Below, in pieces: positions 34,833-44,981 of a DNA stretch of 64,000 bases. The stretch comes from CAISIP01 sp038326025. Its GTDB lineage: Bacteria > Pseudomonadota > Gammaproteobacteria > Burkholderiales > Burkholderiaceae_C. Position 1 is the first letter of the stretch; every line of letters begins with the position of its first letter. The stretch is taken from assembly GCA_038326025.1 (NCBI GenBank), contig JBBQJP010000007.1:1-64000 (forward strand). Reading direction: 5' to 3'. Both the position numbers and the translations under genes were made by a program. The notes beneath the pieces are model-generated. The model did no database searches. It had not been told where the DNA came from and saw nothing but the letters and a program-made list of their open reading frames with translations.

Positions 34833-35924
34833 ATGTCCACGACCCGATTCCATAACCTGCAGGTGCGCGAGGTTCAGCCTGCGACACGCGACGCGATTGC
34901 CGTCACCTTCGACCTGCCGCCGGCGCTGGCGGACGCTTATCAATATACCCAGGGGCAGTACCTGACGCTGCGCGCCACGGTGGACGGCGAGGAGCTGAGG
35001 CGCTCATACTCGATCTGCGCAGCGGTACAGGACCGGCAACTGCGCGTGGCCATCAAGCGTGTGGCTGGCGGCGTGTTCTCCAACTGGGCAGCAGAGCACC
35101 TCAAGCCCGGCAGCAGCATCGACGTGATGCCGCCGCAGGGCAACTTCCATTTTCCGCTGCAACCCGACGCGGCGCGGCATATCGTGGCGTTCGCGTCGGG
35201 CAGCGGCATCACACCGATTCTCTCGATCGTCAAGTCCACCTTGCTCGCCGAGCCGGGCTCCAGCGTCACCCTGGTCTACGGCAACCGTTCATCGGGCGGC
35301 GTGATGTTCAAGGAAGAACTCGAGGACCTCAAGGACACGTACATGGGCCGGCTCAATCTGGTCTGGGTCATGAGCCGCGAATCGCAGGACATCGACCTGT
35401 TCAACGGGCGCATCGACTATGACAAATGTTGCCAGCTGCTTACGCACTGGATTGACCCGCAGGGCATTGATGCAGCCTTCATCTGCGGACCCGAGGACAT
35501 GATGCAGGCGACATCCCGGGCCTTGCAGGACAAGGGTGTGGCGGCCGATCGCATCAAGACCGAGTTATTCGGCACGGTGCTGGCAGACGGCCGCGTGCGG
35601 GCGCCCCGCACACCGGTACAGGGCAGTGGTCAGTGCGCGGTGGATGTCGTGTTGGATGGGACCCGGCGCAGCTTCGTGATGGACAAGAACACCGACAACC
35701 TGGTCGACGCTGGAATCAAGGCCGGGCTGGAGATGCCATATTCCTGCAAGGGAGGCGTGTGCTCGACCTGCAGGGTGCTGGTGGTCGAAGGCGAGGTCGA
35801 CATGGACATCAATTTCGCACTCGAAGATTACGAGGTCGCACGCGGCTTCGTGTTGTGTTGCCAGAGTTATCCGGTCAGTGACAAACTGGTGATCGACTTC
35901 GACCGCGAGCACGCGCATTCCTGA
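34833..35924 (+). CDS. paaE: phenylacetyl-CoA epoxidase reductase PaaE
   Basis: A 363-residue NADPH-dependent reductase that delivers electrons to PaaA. It has an N-terminal FAD-binding domain (RRSYSICA-like RSYSICAAV), an NADP domain (FASGSGITPILSI and YGNRSS) and a C-terminal plant-type [2Fe-2S] domain. The cluster cysteines are 305, 310, 313 and 343 (C-x4-C-x2-C-x29-C). Confidence 0.96.
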   Translation: MSTTRFHNLQVREVQPATRDAIAVTFDLPPALADAYQYTQGQYLTLRATVDGEELRRSYSICAAVQDRQLRVAIKRVAGGVFSNWAAEHLKPGSSIDVMPPQGNFHFPLQPDAARHIVAFASGSGITPILSIVKSTLLAEPGSSVTLVYGNRSSGGVMFKEELEDLKDTYMGRLNLVWVMSRESQDIDLFNGRIDYDKCCQLLTHWIDPQGIDAAFICGPEDMMQATSRALQDKGVAADRIKTELFGTVLADGRVRAPRTPVQGSGQCAVDVVLDGTRRSFVMDKNTDNLVDAGIKAGLEMPYSCKGGVCSTCRVLVVEGEVDMDINFALEDYEVARGFVLCCQSYPVSDKLVIDFDREHAHS

Positions 35925-36005
35925 GCGTGCCGGTTTTGCCACAATGCGTCCAGCATCCGCGCCATGCACGCGGGTCGCGCAAATGACAACCTGAGGAGAC
36001 ACCCG

Positions 36006-37325
36006 ATGCTGCGCCACACCACGCCGACCGACTTGCTCGACCCGATCGAACGCGCCAGTCGCGACGAGATCACCGCCTTGCAGTTGCAGCGGCTGCAGGC
36101 TACGCTGCACGAGGTCTACCGCAATGTCCCGCACTACCACCAGGCGTTCAAGGCCGCCGGCGTGCATCCGGAGGATTGCCGCACGCTGGCCGATCTGGCG
36201 AAATTTCCGTTCACCACCAAGCAGGATCTGCGCGCCAACTATCCGTTCGGCATGTTTGCCGTGCCGCGCAAGGATGTCGTGCGCATTCATGCGTCGTCGG
36301 GCACAACCGGCAAACCGACGGTGGTCGGATATACCCGCCAGGACATCGACAACTGGTCCGACCTGGTGGCGCGCTCAATCCGTGCGGCGGGTGGGCGCGC
36401 TGGCGACCTGCTGCACGTGGCCTACGGGTATGGCCTGTTCACCGGTGGCCTGGGCGCGCATTACGGCGGCGAGCGGCTTGGTTGCACCGTGATCCCGATG
36501 TCGGGCGGTCAGACCGAGAGGCAGATCCAGCTGATCGAGGACTTCAAGCCACGCATCATCATGGTTACCCCCTCGTATATGCAGGTCATCATGGAAGAGA
36601 TGTTGCGCCAGGGCAAGGACCCGCGCGAAAGCTCGCTGGAGATCGGCATCTTTGGTGCCGAGCCCTGGACCGAGGCCATGCGTGGCGAGATCGAGAAACA
36701 ATCGGGCATGGATGCGGTCGACATCTACGGCCTTTCAGAGGTCATGGGCCCTGGGGTGGCCAGCGAGTGTGTCGAGTCCAAGGACGGGCCGGTGATCTGG
36801 GAAGATCATTTTTATCCCGAGGTCGTCGACCCGCTGACCGGCGAGGTACTGCCCGATGGATCGGAGGGTGAACTGGTATTCACGTCGCTGACCAAGGAGG
36901 CGTTTCCGATCATCCGTTACCGCACACGTGACTTGACGCGCCTGTTGCCGCCGACCTCGCGGTCGTTCCGGCGCATGGGCAAGATAGTCGGTCGCTCCGA
37001 CGACATGCTGATCATCCGCGGCGTCAACGTTTTTCCGACCCAGATCGAAGAACTGGTGCTGTTGCATGGCAAGCTCTCACCGCTGTACCAGATCGTCGTC
37101 ACCCGCGATGGTCCGCTGGACCAGGTCGACTTGCAGGTGGAACTGCAAAACGCGCATGCATCGCTGCCCGAAGCCGCTGTTGCGGACATAGGCCAATGGC
37201 TGCAGCACCGTGTCAAAAGTCTGGTGGGCATCAGCACACGCGTTCATGTATTGCCACCCGACTCGGTCGAACGCACACAGACCGGCAAGGCCCGGCGCGT
37301 CATCGACAAACGTCCCAAGGGCTGA
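36006..37325 (+). CDS. paaK: phenylacetate-CoA ligase
   Basis: A 439-residue adenylate-forming enzyme that makes phenylacetyl-CoA, the substrate of PaaABCE and the inducer recognised by PaaX. The P-loop SSGTTGKPTVVGYT lies at ~98-111. Later motifs are YGLSEVMGPG, RTRDLTRLL and a C-terminal GKARRVIDKRP containing the catalytic lysine. The ATG at 36006 is chosen over one at 35964 because GAGGAG sits about eight bases upstream. It is the last gene of the operon here. Confidence 0.95.
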   Translation: MLRHTTPTDLLDPIERASRDEITALQLQRLQATLHEVYRNVPHYHQAFKAAGVHPEDCRTLADLAKFPFTTKQDLRANYPFGMFAVPRKDVVRIHASSGTTGKPTVVGYTRQDIDNWSDLVARSIRAAGGRAGDLLHVAYGYGLFTGGLGAHYGGERLGCTVIPMSGGQTERQIQLIEDFKPRIIMVTPSYMQVIMEEMLRQGKDPRESSLEIGIFGAEPWTEAMRGEIEKQSGMDAVDIYGLSEVMGPGVASECVESKDGPVIWEDHFYPEVVDPLTGEVLPDGSEGELVFTSLTKEAFPIIRYRTRDLTRLLPPTSRSFRRMGKIVGRSDDMLIIRGVNVFPTQIEELVLLHGKLSPLYQIVVTRDGPLDQVDLQVELQNAHASLPEAAVADIGQWLQHRVKSLVGISTRVHVLPPDSVERTQTGKARRVIDKRPKG

Positions 37326-37350
37326 TCCAACCGCTCTCGTCGTCGCGCTG

Positions 37351-37851
37351 TCAGTCCTGGGGCGCAGCGAGCAGCTGTGTTATCTCCCGGGCATCGACCG
37401 TGCGCGCCGCGCCGAATCCGGCGATATGGCGAATTTGCTCGACCCGGATGCGCACCAGCCGGAAATCGCCCAGTTCCATCATCCCGGCGGCTTGCGCAAA
37501 GCGCGCCAGATAGGCCGCGCGGGCGGAGTGCCAGTCCGGGCTGTCGGGCGTCGGCGCATGGGCCTTGCCTTGCAAAGTGGCGCGCGGCAGGGCGTGGACG
37601 GGTTCGCCGGGCAATTCGGGTGCCATCACCAGCAGCGACACGGCCGGCTGGCGCAGCAGGTTGCCGGTATGGGCCGCCAGGCTGCTGACATGGATCACCA
37701 GACACGGTGCGGAAAACTCGATGGCGTAGGGCACCATCGACACCATGGCCGAGCCATCGGCATTGATGCTGCCCAATGCCGCAGTGCGCCGGCTGTGCAA
37801 CAGGTGACGCAGTTCGCGCTGCTGACGCGGTTGGTGGCTCGGGTCGGACAT
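37351..37851 (-). CDS. pyridoxamine-5'-phosphate-oxidase-fold protein (HugZ-like)
   Basis: A 166-residue split-barrel flavin- or heme-binding protein. The start RRTAALGSINADGSAMVSMVPYA and the later LSLLVMAPE-like SLLVMAPELPG are typical of HugZ/HutZ relatives involved in heme breakdown. It lacks the C-terminal DUF2470 domain found in longer HugZ proteins. The biochemical role is not certain. It converges with paaK and lies 19 bases after the iminopeptidase gene. Confidence 0.85.
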   Translation of the reverse strand: MSDPSHQPRQQRELRHLLHSRRTAALGSINADGSAMVSMVPYAIEFSAPCLVIHVSSLAAHTGNLLRQPAVSLLVMAPELPGEPVHALPRATLQGKAHAPTPDSPDWHSARAAYLARFAQAAGMMELGDFRLVRIRVEQIRHIAGFGAARTVDAREITQLLAAPQD

Positions 37852-37870
37852 GTGGTCGGCGTGGACAGGA

Positions 37871-38854
37871 CTATGCCGCGGCGGGTGGGTCGAATTTGCC
37901 GTGGTCGCGCAGATGGTTCATGGCGGCCAGCAACGCGGCCTCGATGCCGGGTTCGAAGGCCGAGTGTCCGGCGTCTTCGACGATTTGCAGCTGTGCCTGC
38001 GGCCAATGCTGCTGCAGGCGTATGGCCGTGGCCGGCGGGCAGATGACGTCGTAACGGCCTTGCACGATCAGCGCCGGGATGTCGCGCAGGCGGCCGACAT
38101 AGCGCAGCAACTGGTCCGGTTCGAAGAAGCCCCGATGGTGGAAATAGTGTGCTTCGAGTCGCGCAACCGCCAGGGCGGTGGCATCGCTTGACGCATCGTC
38201 GGGCTCCGTGGGCTGGGGCCACAGGTGCACGCAGCTGCTCTCGTACCGGTTCCAGGCCCGGGCAGCGTATAGCCGTTGTTGCGCGTCGTCGCCAAACAGG
38301 CGCCGCATGTAGGCGGCCAGCACGTCCCCCCGCTCACTCTGCGGCAAGTGCGTGATGAACTGCTCGTGGGCGATCGGAAAAAAACGGCGCATGCCGTGCA
38401 GGAACCAGTCGATCTCGTCGGGCGTGCAAAGAAACACGCCGCGCAGCACGAGTGCGCGGCAACGCGTCGGGTGGGTTTGGGCATAGGCCAGCGCCAACGT
38501 CGAGCCCCAGGAGCCGCCAAACACGATCCAGCGGCTTATTCCGAGTTGAGTGCGCAGGCTTTCCATGTCGGACACCAGCAGCGCCGTGGTGTTGTCCCTG
38601 CACTCGGCCCTCGGCGTGGAGCGGCCCGCTCCGCGCTGGTCGAACAACACGATGCGGTAATGGGCCGGGTCGAAAAACTGGCGGTGCCGGGGCACGGTGC
38701 CCGAGCCTGGACCTCCATGCAGCAATACCACCGGCACGCCGTCCGGATTGCCCGATTCTTCCCAATACAGGTTATGAAGCGCATCCACCTGCAGCATGCC
38801 GCTGCGTTGTGCTTCGATCGGTGGATAGGGCTGGGGCGTACGGGTGCTGACCAT
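37871..38854 (-). CDS. pip: proline iminopeptidase
   Basis: A 327-residue cytosolic alpha/beta hydrolase (peptidase S33) that removes N-terminal proline. Motifs are HGGPGSGTVPRHRQFFDP, DQRGAGRSTPRA, the nucleophile GGSWGSTLAL, and a C-terminal EDAGHSAFE histidine. The ATG at 38854 is used; the upstream open frame does not look like protein. Confidence 0.93.
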   Translation of the reverse strand: MVSTRTPQPYPPIEAQRSGMLQVDALHNLYWEESGNPDGVPVVLLHGGPGSGTVPRHRQFFDPAHYRIVLFDQRGAGRSTPRAECRDNTTALLVSDMESLRTQLGISRWIVFGGSWGSTLALAYAQTHPTRCRALVLRGVFLCTPDEIDWFLHGMRRFFPIAHEQFITHLPQSERGDVLAAYMRRLFGDDAQQRLYAARAWNRYESSCVHLWPQPTEPDDASSDATALAVARLEAHYFHHRGFFEPDQLLRYVGRLRDIPALIVQGRYDVICPPATAIRLQQHWPQAQLQIVEDAGHSAFEPGIEAALLAAMNHLRDHGKFDPPAAA

Positions 38855-39067
38855 GGCATTCAAGGAGCGTGTGCAAGCGCGGACAATACCGGGTATTGGA
38901 CTACCGAACGCCCATTGTGACCCAGACCCACCGATGCACGACACTGCTGGTCCGAAACAACGACGTGGCTATCGACATCTATACACGTGTAAAACGCTTC
39001 GTGCCCCCGGCAACCCCGGGACCATGATGCGATCCCGTTATCATCGCGCCACTTCGAGACATAAAAC
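38855..39067 (+). other. divergent region between pip and trkA
   Basis: 213 bases that must carry both promoters. Slightly AT-rich stretches occur near 38966-39050. I see no convincing boxes, dyads or small genes. Confidence 0.45.
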
Positions 39068-40456
39068 ATGCGATTGATCATTCTCGGCGCCGGGCGAGTC
39101 GGCGAAAGTGTTGCCGAGAGCCTGGCCTCGGAGCAAAACGACATCACCGTGATCGATCCGGATCCGGATCTTGTGCGCGCACTGGAAGACCGGCTCGATC
39201 TTCGGGGTGTGGCCGGCGACGGTGTGCAGCCGTCGGTATTGCGTCGGGCCGGTGCCGAGGATGCCGACCTGTTCATCGCCTGCGCCTCGCTGGACGAGAC
39301 CAATCTGGCGGCGTGCAAAGTGGCGCGCAGTGTGTTCGGGATACAGACCACGATTGCGCGCCTGCGCTCCCCCGAGTTCGTGGAAGGTGACAAGCTGCTC
39401 GGTCCGGAGGGGTTTGGTGTCGATCATGTGATCTGCCCCGAAGAGTCGTTGATGCATTACATCAATCAGCTCATTGCCTACCCCGAAGCGCTTCAGGTGC
39501 TGGATTTTTCGGGTGGCAGAGCCCACCTGATCGCAGTGCGCGCCGCCTCCGGTTCTATTCTGGTCAACCACAGCATTGGCGAATTCAAGGCCTTGTTCCC
39601 GGAGGCGCCGATGCGCGTGGTGGCGATCTACCGCCAGGACCGCGAGTTGCCGATCGATGCGTCGACGCAGGTGTGGCCGGGCGACGAGGTGTTCGTGCTT
39701 GCCGACAAGAACAAGATCCGGCCGGTGCTGCAGGCGATCCACAAGAACGACGAACCGGTGCGCAGCGTGATGATTGCCGGCGGCGGCAAGGTGGGGATGC
39801 GCCTGGCGCGCAGCCTGTCGGGCCAGTGCCAGGTCAAGATCATCGAGGCCAACCGCAAGCGCTGCGAACAACTCGCCGGCGAGCTGCCAGGTGACATCAT
39901 GGTGCTGCAGGGCGACTCCACGGACGAGGACCTGCTGATCGAGGAAAACGTCGGCAGCATGGATCTGTTCATCGCGTTGACCAGCGACGATGAGGACAAT
40001 ATCCTGTCGGCGATGCTGGCCAAGCGACTCGGTGCCCGGCGCGTCATCTCCCTGATCAACCGGCGTATCTATGCCGAGATGATGCAGGGCAGCGCCATTG
40101 ACATCGCGCTGTCGCCGGCGCAAACGGTGATCGGCGAATTGCTGGTCCATGTGCGCCGCGGCGATGTGGCGGCGGTTCATAGTCTGCGCCGTGGCGCAGC
40201 CGAGGCCATAGAAGGCATTGCGCGGGGCGACAAGCGGACGTCGCGACTGGTCGGCCACCGCATCGACGCAATCGAGTTGCCGACAGGCGCGCGTTTCGGC
40301 GCCATCGTGCGCGGCGAGGGCTCAGACTGCGAGGTGTTGATGCCGTATCACGACCTGGTGCTGGTCGAAGGCGATCACGTCATCATCTATGTGCCCAACA
40401 AGCGCCAGTTGCGTGCGGTCGAGAAGATGTTCCAGGTCAGCGCGACCTTTTTCTGA
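39068..40456 (+). CDS. trkA: Trk potassium-uptake regulatory protein TrkA
   Basis: A 462-residue peripheral protein that gates TrkH through NAD(H)/ATP binding. It has two RCK_N Rossmann domains, with IILGAGRVGESVAESL at the start and MIAGGGKVGMRLARSL near residue 235. Each is followed by an RCK_C domain. It lies six bases before trkH, so the two form an operon. Confidence 0.96.
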   Translation: MRLIILGAGRVGESVAESLASEQNDITVIDPDPDLVRALEDRLDLRGVAGDGVQPSVLRRAGAEDADLFIACASLDETNLAACKVARSVFGIQTTIARLRSPEFVEGDKLLGPEGFGVDHVICPEESLMHYINQLIAYPEALQVLDFSGGRAHLIAVRAASGSILVNHSIGEFKALFPEAPMRVVAIYRQDRELPIDASTQVWPGDEVFVLADKNKIRPVLQAIHKNDEPVRSVMIAGGGKVGMRLARSLSGQCQVKIIEANRKRCEQLAGELPGDIMVLQGDSTDEDLLIEENVGSMDLFIALTSDDEDNILSAMLAKRLGARRVISLINRRIYAEMMQGSAIDIALSPAQTVIGELLVHVRRGDVAAVHSLRRGAAEAIEGIARGDKRTSRLVGHRIDAIELPTGARFGAIVRGEGSDCEVLMPYHDLVLVEGDHVIIYVPNKRQLRAVEKMFQVSATFF

Positions 40457-40462
40457 GTCGCG

Positions 40463-41923
40463 ATGTTCGGTCTGCTCCCCGTTCTCAATGTGCTGTCCAC
40501 CATTTTGGTGGGCTATTCGCTGATGTTCCTGGTGCCGCTGGGCTTTGCGCTGAAGCTGGACCATTCGGCGCTGCACGGCACCTGGGCCACATCCATGGCG
40601 TTGACACTGGGTATGGGCTTGCTGGTGATGGTGCTGACACGCAGTCATCGGCGCGAACTGATGCCGCGCGACGGTTTCCTGCTGGTCAACCTGGTCTGGC
40701 TGGTGCTGCCGGCTTTTTCCGCCATTCCCCTGCTGCTGGCCATAGACGGGTTGAGCTTCACGGATGCCTATTTCGAGTCCATGAGCGCGCTGACGGCCAC
40801 TGGCTCCACCGTGTTGTCCGGCCTCGATGACCTGCCGATCTCGGTCAATGTGTGGCGTTGTTTTCTGCAGCTCATCGGGGGTCTGGGCATCATCCTGCTG
40901 GTGGTGGCGGTGTTGCCCCTGATGGGAGTCGGTGGCGTGCAGCTGTACAAGACCGAAACGCCGGGACCGATGAAGGACGCACGGCTGACACCACGCATCG
41001 CCGAGACCGCGCGCGGCCTGTGGAGTGTGTATTTCGTGTTCTCGCTGGCCTGCATGCTGTCCTACCGTTATGTCGGCATGTCGTGGCCCGATGCGTTCAT
41101 GCATACCTGCACGACCATGGGCCTGGGCGGCTTCTCGTCACACGACGCCAGCTTCGGCTACTGGAATTCACCCCAGGTCGAATGGGTCGCGATCATCTTC
41201 ATGGCGCTGGCAGGTGTGAGTTTTGCGCGCTACTTCATCGTATGGCGCGCGCGCTCTATCTGGACCCTGTTGCGCGACCCGGAGATCCGCACCTACACCA
41301 TGGTGTTGCTGGCGTCCATTGCCGGCCTGGCCGGCGTCTTGCTGTTCCATGGCACCTATGAGGATGCGGCGAAGGCCTTTCAGGCATCCGCTTTTCATGT
41401 GGTCTCGCTGGCCACGACCACCGGCTACGCGTCGACAGATTACGCCATGTGGCCGATATTTGCGCCGATCTGGCTGATGTTCCTGGGCACCTTCGTGTCC
41501 TGTGCCGGCTCCACCGGTGGCGGCATCAAGATGGTCCGAATGATTGTGCTGGTCAAGCAGGCACGGCGCGAGGTGGTTCGGGCCGTCCATCCGCGCATTG
41601 TCAATCCGGTCACTTTGGGCCGCACCACGATCTCCAGCCAGGTCATCTCCAACGTCATGGCCTACATGTTGATTTACGGCGCCACGACACTGGGCCTGAC
41701 CATGTTGATGTTGTTGTCGGGGCTGGACATCGTGACTGCGTTTTCGGCGGTCGTGGCCACCGTCAACAATATCGGCCCCGGTCTGGGGCGTGTGGGTCCG
41801 ACCGGCAATTTCGGCACGTTGACGGACTTCCAGACCTGGATCTGCACCGTCGGCATGTTGCTGGGCCGACTGGAACTGATGGCCGTGATGGTGCTGTTTG
41901 CGCCGGAATTCTGGCGCAAGTAG
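40463..41923 (+). CDS. trkH: Trk potassium-uptake channel subunit TrkH
   Basis: A 486-residue inner-membrane K+ translocation subunit. The four pore-loop signatures are visible in order: TATGSTVLSGLDD, TTMGLGGFSSHD, TTTGYASTDY and NNIGPGLGRVG. Eight or more hydrophobic helices lie between them. It pairs with TrkA just upstream. Confidence 0.96.
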   Translation: MFGLLPVLNVLSTILVGYSLMFLVPLGFALKLDHSALHGTWATSMALTLGMGLLVMVLTRSHRRELMPRDGFLLVNLVWLVLPAFSAIPLLLAIDGLSFTDAYFESMSALTATGSTVLSGLDDLPISVNVWRCFLQLIGGLGIILLVVAVLPLMGVGGVQLYKTETPGPMKDARLTPRIAETARGLWSVYFVFSLACMLSYRYVGMSWPDAFMHTCTTMGLGGFSSHDASFGYWNSPQVEWVAIIFMALAGVSFARYFIVWRARSIWTLLRDPEIRTYTMVLLASIAGLAGVLLFHGTYEDAAKAFQASAFHVVSLATTTGYASTDYAMWPIFAPIWLMFLGTFVSCAGSTGGGIKMVRMIVLVKQARREVVRAVHPRIVNPVTLGRTTISSQVISNVMAYMLIYGATTLGLTMLMLLSGLDIVTAFSAVVATVNNIGPGLGRVGPTGNFGTLTDFQTWICTVGMLLGRLELMAVMVLFAPEFWRK

Positions 41924-41944
41924 CGGGCTCCAGGCACTGTAGGG

Positions 41945-42835
41945 TTAACGCTCCGGTGCAGCCTTGCCGGCAGGCAGACGCAACACGCCGTTCGACAGGG
42001 CGGTACCCAGCACGATCACGGCTCCGCAGGCAAGCATCCATCCGGTCAGTTCCTCACCCAGCACGGTGGCGCCGAAAAACACCGCAAACACCGGTATCAG
42101 AAAAGTCACGGTGATGGCGCGGGCCGGGCCGAGTTGCGCGATCAGCCGGAAATACAGGATATAGGCGACACCGGTACACAGGATGCCGAGCACGATCAGC
42201 GACATCCAGGGCACAGGGCCAGGATTCTGCGCGGGCCAGTACAGCCAGGTCGGAAATGCCAGCATGAGGGTGGCGCCGATCTGGCTGCCGGTCGCGATTG
42301 CCAGCGGCTGCACGCCGCTGAGATACCGTTTGGTGAAGTTGGCGGCAATACCGTAACACAGGGTCGCACCCAGGCAGGCCAGCACGGCCCAGCCCGAACC
42401 GCCCGGTTTGAAGCTGGCCTTGCCACTGGCCAGCAGCACCACACCGGCAAAGCCGATCAACAGGCCCAGCGTACGGGACCGGTCGGGACGGTCGTTCAGC
42501 CACCACCAGGCAATGACGGCGCCAAACAGCGGCGCGGTGGCATTGAGGATGGCGGTCAGGCCAGTGCTGATCGACAGCACGGCATAGGAGAACAGTACGA
42601 ACGGCAGGCCGGAGCTGAGGACGCCGACGAACATGATCTTGCCCGCGTTGCGGCGAAACTGCGGCCAGTGGCCGCTGAACCACAGGATGGGTATCAAGGT
42701 CGCAGCGCCGATGGTCACACGTCCACCGGCCGTAGCCATAACGCCGAATTCGGCTGCGCCCAGACGCATGAGCAAAAAGGAGGAGCCCCAGATCGCGGCC
42801 AGCGCGACGAACTCCGCTATCGGATGTGATTTCAT
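41945..42835 (-). CDS. EamA-family (DMT) transporter
   Basis: A 296-residue membrane protein with ten helices arranged as two EamA repeats (LAAIWGSSFLLMRLGA in the first; CLGATLCYGIAANFTKRYL in the second). The family usually exports amino acids or metabolites; this one resembles RhaT/YedA-like members. The substrate is unknown. It converges with trkH across a 21-base gap. Confidence 0.9.
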   Translation of the reverse strand: MKSHPIAEFVALAAIWGSSFLLMRLGAAEFGVMATAGGRVTIGAATLIPILWFSGHWPQFRRNAGKIMFVGVLSSGLPFVLFSYAVLSISTGLTAILNATAPLFGAVIAWWWLNDRPDRSRTLGLLIGFAGVVLLASGKASFKPGGSGWAVLACLGATLCYGIAANFTKRYLSGVQPLAIATGSQIGATLMLAFPTWLYWPAQNPGPVPWMSLIVLGILCTGVAYILYFRLIAQLGPARAITVTFLIPVFAVFFGATVLGEELTGWMLACGAVIVLGTALSNGVLRLPAGKAAPER

Positions 42836-42907
42836 TTCGTAGGAGACAGGTAGCGGACCGCTGTGGGCCCGGTGCGAGGGTATTTGCCCTGCGCTCGCAA
42901 CCGCGAT

Positions 42908-43456
42908 TCAGGCCCGCATTGTCCTTGTTTCCATGGACGTTGACGTGTACGCAGCCATGGCGTGGGGCGTTGACTCCAGTGCCAGCAGCGCGGTTTTTCG
43001 TGCCAGCCCACCGGCATAACCTGTGAGTGCCCCATTGGCACCCAGCACGCGGTGGCAGGGCACGATCATGCTGATCGGATTGCGGCCAACAGCCGCGCCG
43101 ACAGCGCGGACCGCAGACGGTCGACCGATCTGGCGGCTGATGGCCCCGTAACTCGTGGTGTCGCCGTGGGCAATCGCACCCAGGGCGCGCCACACCGACT
43201 GCTGGAACTCACTGCCGCTGCGCAGATCCAGCGCCACGCTGAAATCGGTGCGTACTCCCTGCAGGTATTGCGCCAGTTCGGCGCCGGCCTGCACCAGCCA
43301 CGGATGACTATCGTCCCGTCGCCAGGCCTGGATGTCAGGATGGTGTTTTTGTTGAGCAAACCACAGGCCGGCCAGACCGTGATCGGTTGCGGCCAGTGTG
43401 ACCAGGCCCAGACGGGTGTCCATTTGCGTGATGACGGTGGTGGGATCGAAAAACAT
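42908..43456 (-). CDS. ogt: methylated-DNA-[protein]-cysteine S-methyltransferase
   Basis: A 182-residue DNA-repair protein that removes O6-alkylguanine lesions onto its own cysteine. The active site is IVPCHRVLG, preceded by the DNA-binding helix SYGAISRQIGRPSAVRAVG. The ATG at 43456 follows AAGGAGA. It begins one base after the stop of the Ada-AlkA gene, so the two repair genes are cotranscribed. Confidence 0.95.
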   Translation of the reverse strand: MFFDPTTVITQMDTRLGLVTLAATDHGLAGLWFAQQKHHPDIQAWRRDDSHPWLVQAGAELAQYLQGVRTDFSVALDLRSGSEFQQSVWRALGAIAHGDTTSYGAISRQIGRPSAVRAVGAAVGRNPISMIVPCHRVLGANGALTGYAGGLARKTALLALESTPHAMAAYTSTSMETRTMRA

Positions 43457-43457
43457 G

Positions 43458-44981
43458 TCAGTCTCCTTGAGTAGCGCGTGCGGGGGTGGTCGGCAAGCCT
43501 TGCCAGGCGCGCAGAACGGCGTAACTGCGCCAGGGTCGCCAGGCTTGCGACAGGTGCTCGGCAACACGTGCCGGTTGGGCCTGTCCCTGCAGACCCAGTG
43601 CCTTGTGCAGCGCCACATCGCCATTGGGAAAGGCGTCGGGCCAGCGCAGGGCGCGCATGGCAATGTAGTGCGCCGTCCAGTCTCCAATACCCGGCAATTC
43701 CTTGAGTGCAGCCATCGTCGCGGGCACGTCCACGCCGGCACTCAGCTTGAGTTGTCCGCTCGCGACCGCCCGCGCCAGTGCCTGGATGGCACCCTGGCGT
43801 TGGCGTACGACACCCAGGGCGCCCAAAGTGTCGGCGCTGGCGCTGGCAAGTGCCGTGGCGGTAGGGAACAGACGACTGAGTTGCGCATATGGCGTGGTGA
43901 TGCCGTCGCCCCATTGCTGTACCAGGCGCTGTGCCAATGTGCGCGCCGCAGCCACCGTGATCTGCTGGCCCAGCACCGCGCGAACGGCCAGTTCGAAACC
44001 GTCGGGTGAGCCGGGAACCCGCAGGCCGTCGCCGTTTGGAAACTGCACGTGCAGCACCGCGTTGATGGCGTGCGGGTCGGCGTCCAGGTCAAAACAGTGA
44101 CGTACTCGCCGGATCACCTGCGGCAGCACCTGGCGCAGACTGTCGCTGACCTGCAGATGCAACTGGGGATGTTGCACGTCAAAACGCGCCAGAAACCAGC
44201 CTTGATAGACCTGTCCGGCATGGCGCAGATGCATGGTGCGCGCCACATGGTGCGCTCCAGCCTGCGTATCGCTGTCGACCCATTCGACGCCGTCGATCTG
44301 CCGGCGCTGGAAAAAACCGATCATGGCGACCGTGTCATACGGAGGGCGATACGCAAGCCGAACCGAGATGCAGCCCGCCGACGGAGGCACGCCAGCGCGG
44401 CGCAACGCCGTCGGATTGAGCCGGTAATGGGCCACAAACGCGGCGTTGAACCGGCGCACGCTGGAAAATCCGCTGGACAGAGCGACCTGCTGGATCGGCA
44501 GGTCGGTGTCGGCCAGCAACTGCTTGGCGGCCAGCAGCCGGTGGGTTTGAAGATATTGCATTGGCGCGACGCCGAACTGCGTGTCGAAGATGCGTCGCAG
44601 GTGGCGGTCACTCACGCCCAGCCGTTCTGCCAACCCCCGCACCGTGACGTCGTCGCCGGCCCAGCTATCGGGATCGTCGAGCATCCTCGCCGCCTGGTGC
44701 GCCAGGATCGCCGACGCATCCTGGATCGACCACCACGGTGTGCCCGGCGCCATCTCCGGCCGGCAGCGCAGGCAGGGCCGAAAGCCCGCGCTTTCGGCCT
44801 TGGCCGCATGGGCGAAGAACAGGCAGTTTTCGCGGCGCGGCGTGCGCACGGCGCAGACGGGCCGGCAGTAGATGCCGGTGGAGGTGACGCCGGTGAAGAA
44901 GCGCCCGTCAAAGCGCGCGTCGCGGGCCTTTAACGCGAGGTAGCAGGCATCGGCGTCAATGGAGGGCAGGGTGTCGGACAT
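43458..44981 (-). CDS. Ada N-terminal / AraC HTH / AlkA glycosylase fusion
   Basis: A 507-residue repair protein. Residues ~1-85 form the Ada zinc domain; Cys39, Cys43, Cys70 and Cys73 match Ada's ligands, with Cys39 at the methyl-phosphotriester acceptor position. An AraC-type helix-turn-helix follows (~95-185). The C-terminal ~300 residues are AlkA 3-methyladenine glycosylase with HhH LKELPGIGDWTAHYIAMR and a catalytic Asp455 in AFPNGD. It probably senses methylation, activates its own operon with ogt, and excises lesions. The fusion order is known in other bacteria. Confidence 0.94.
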   Translation of the reverse strand: MSDTLPSIDADACYLALKARDARFDGRFFTGVTSTGIYCRPVCAVRTPRRENCLFFAHAAKAESAGFRPCLRCRPEMAPGTPWWSIQDASAILAHQAARMLDDPDSWAGDDVTVRGLAERLGVSDRHLRRIFDTQFGVAPMQYLQTHRLLAAKQLLADTDLPIQQVALSSGFSSVRRFNAAFVAHYRLNPTALRRAGVPPSAGCISVRLAYRPPYDTVAMIGFFQRRQIDGVEWVDSDTQAGAHHVARTMHLRHAGQVYQGWFLARFDVQHPQLHLQVSDSLRQVLPQVIRRVRHCFDLDADPHAINAVLHVQFPNGDGLRVPGSPDGFELAVRAVLGQQITVAAARTLAQRLVQQWGDGITTPYAQLSRLFPTATALASASADTLGALGVVRQRQGAIQALARAVASGQLKLSAGVDVPATMAALKELPGIGDWTAHYIAMRALRWPDAFPNGDVALHKALGLQGQAQPARVAEHLSQAWRPWRSYAVLRAWQGLPTTPARATQGD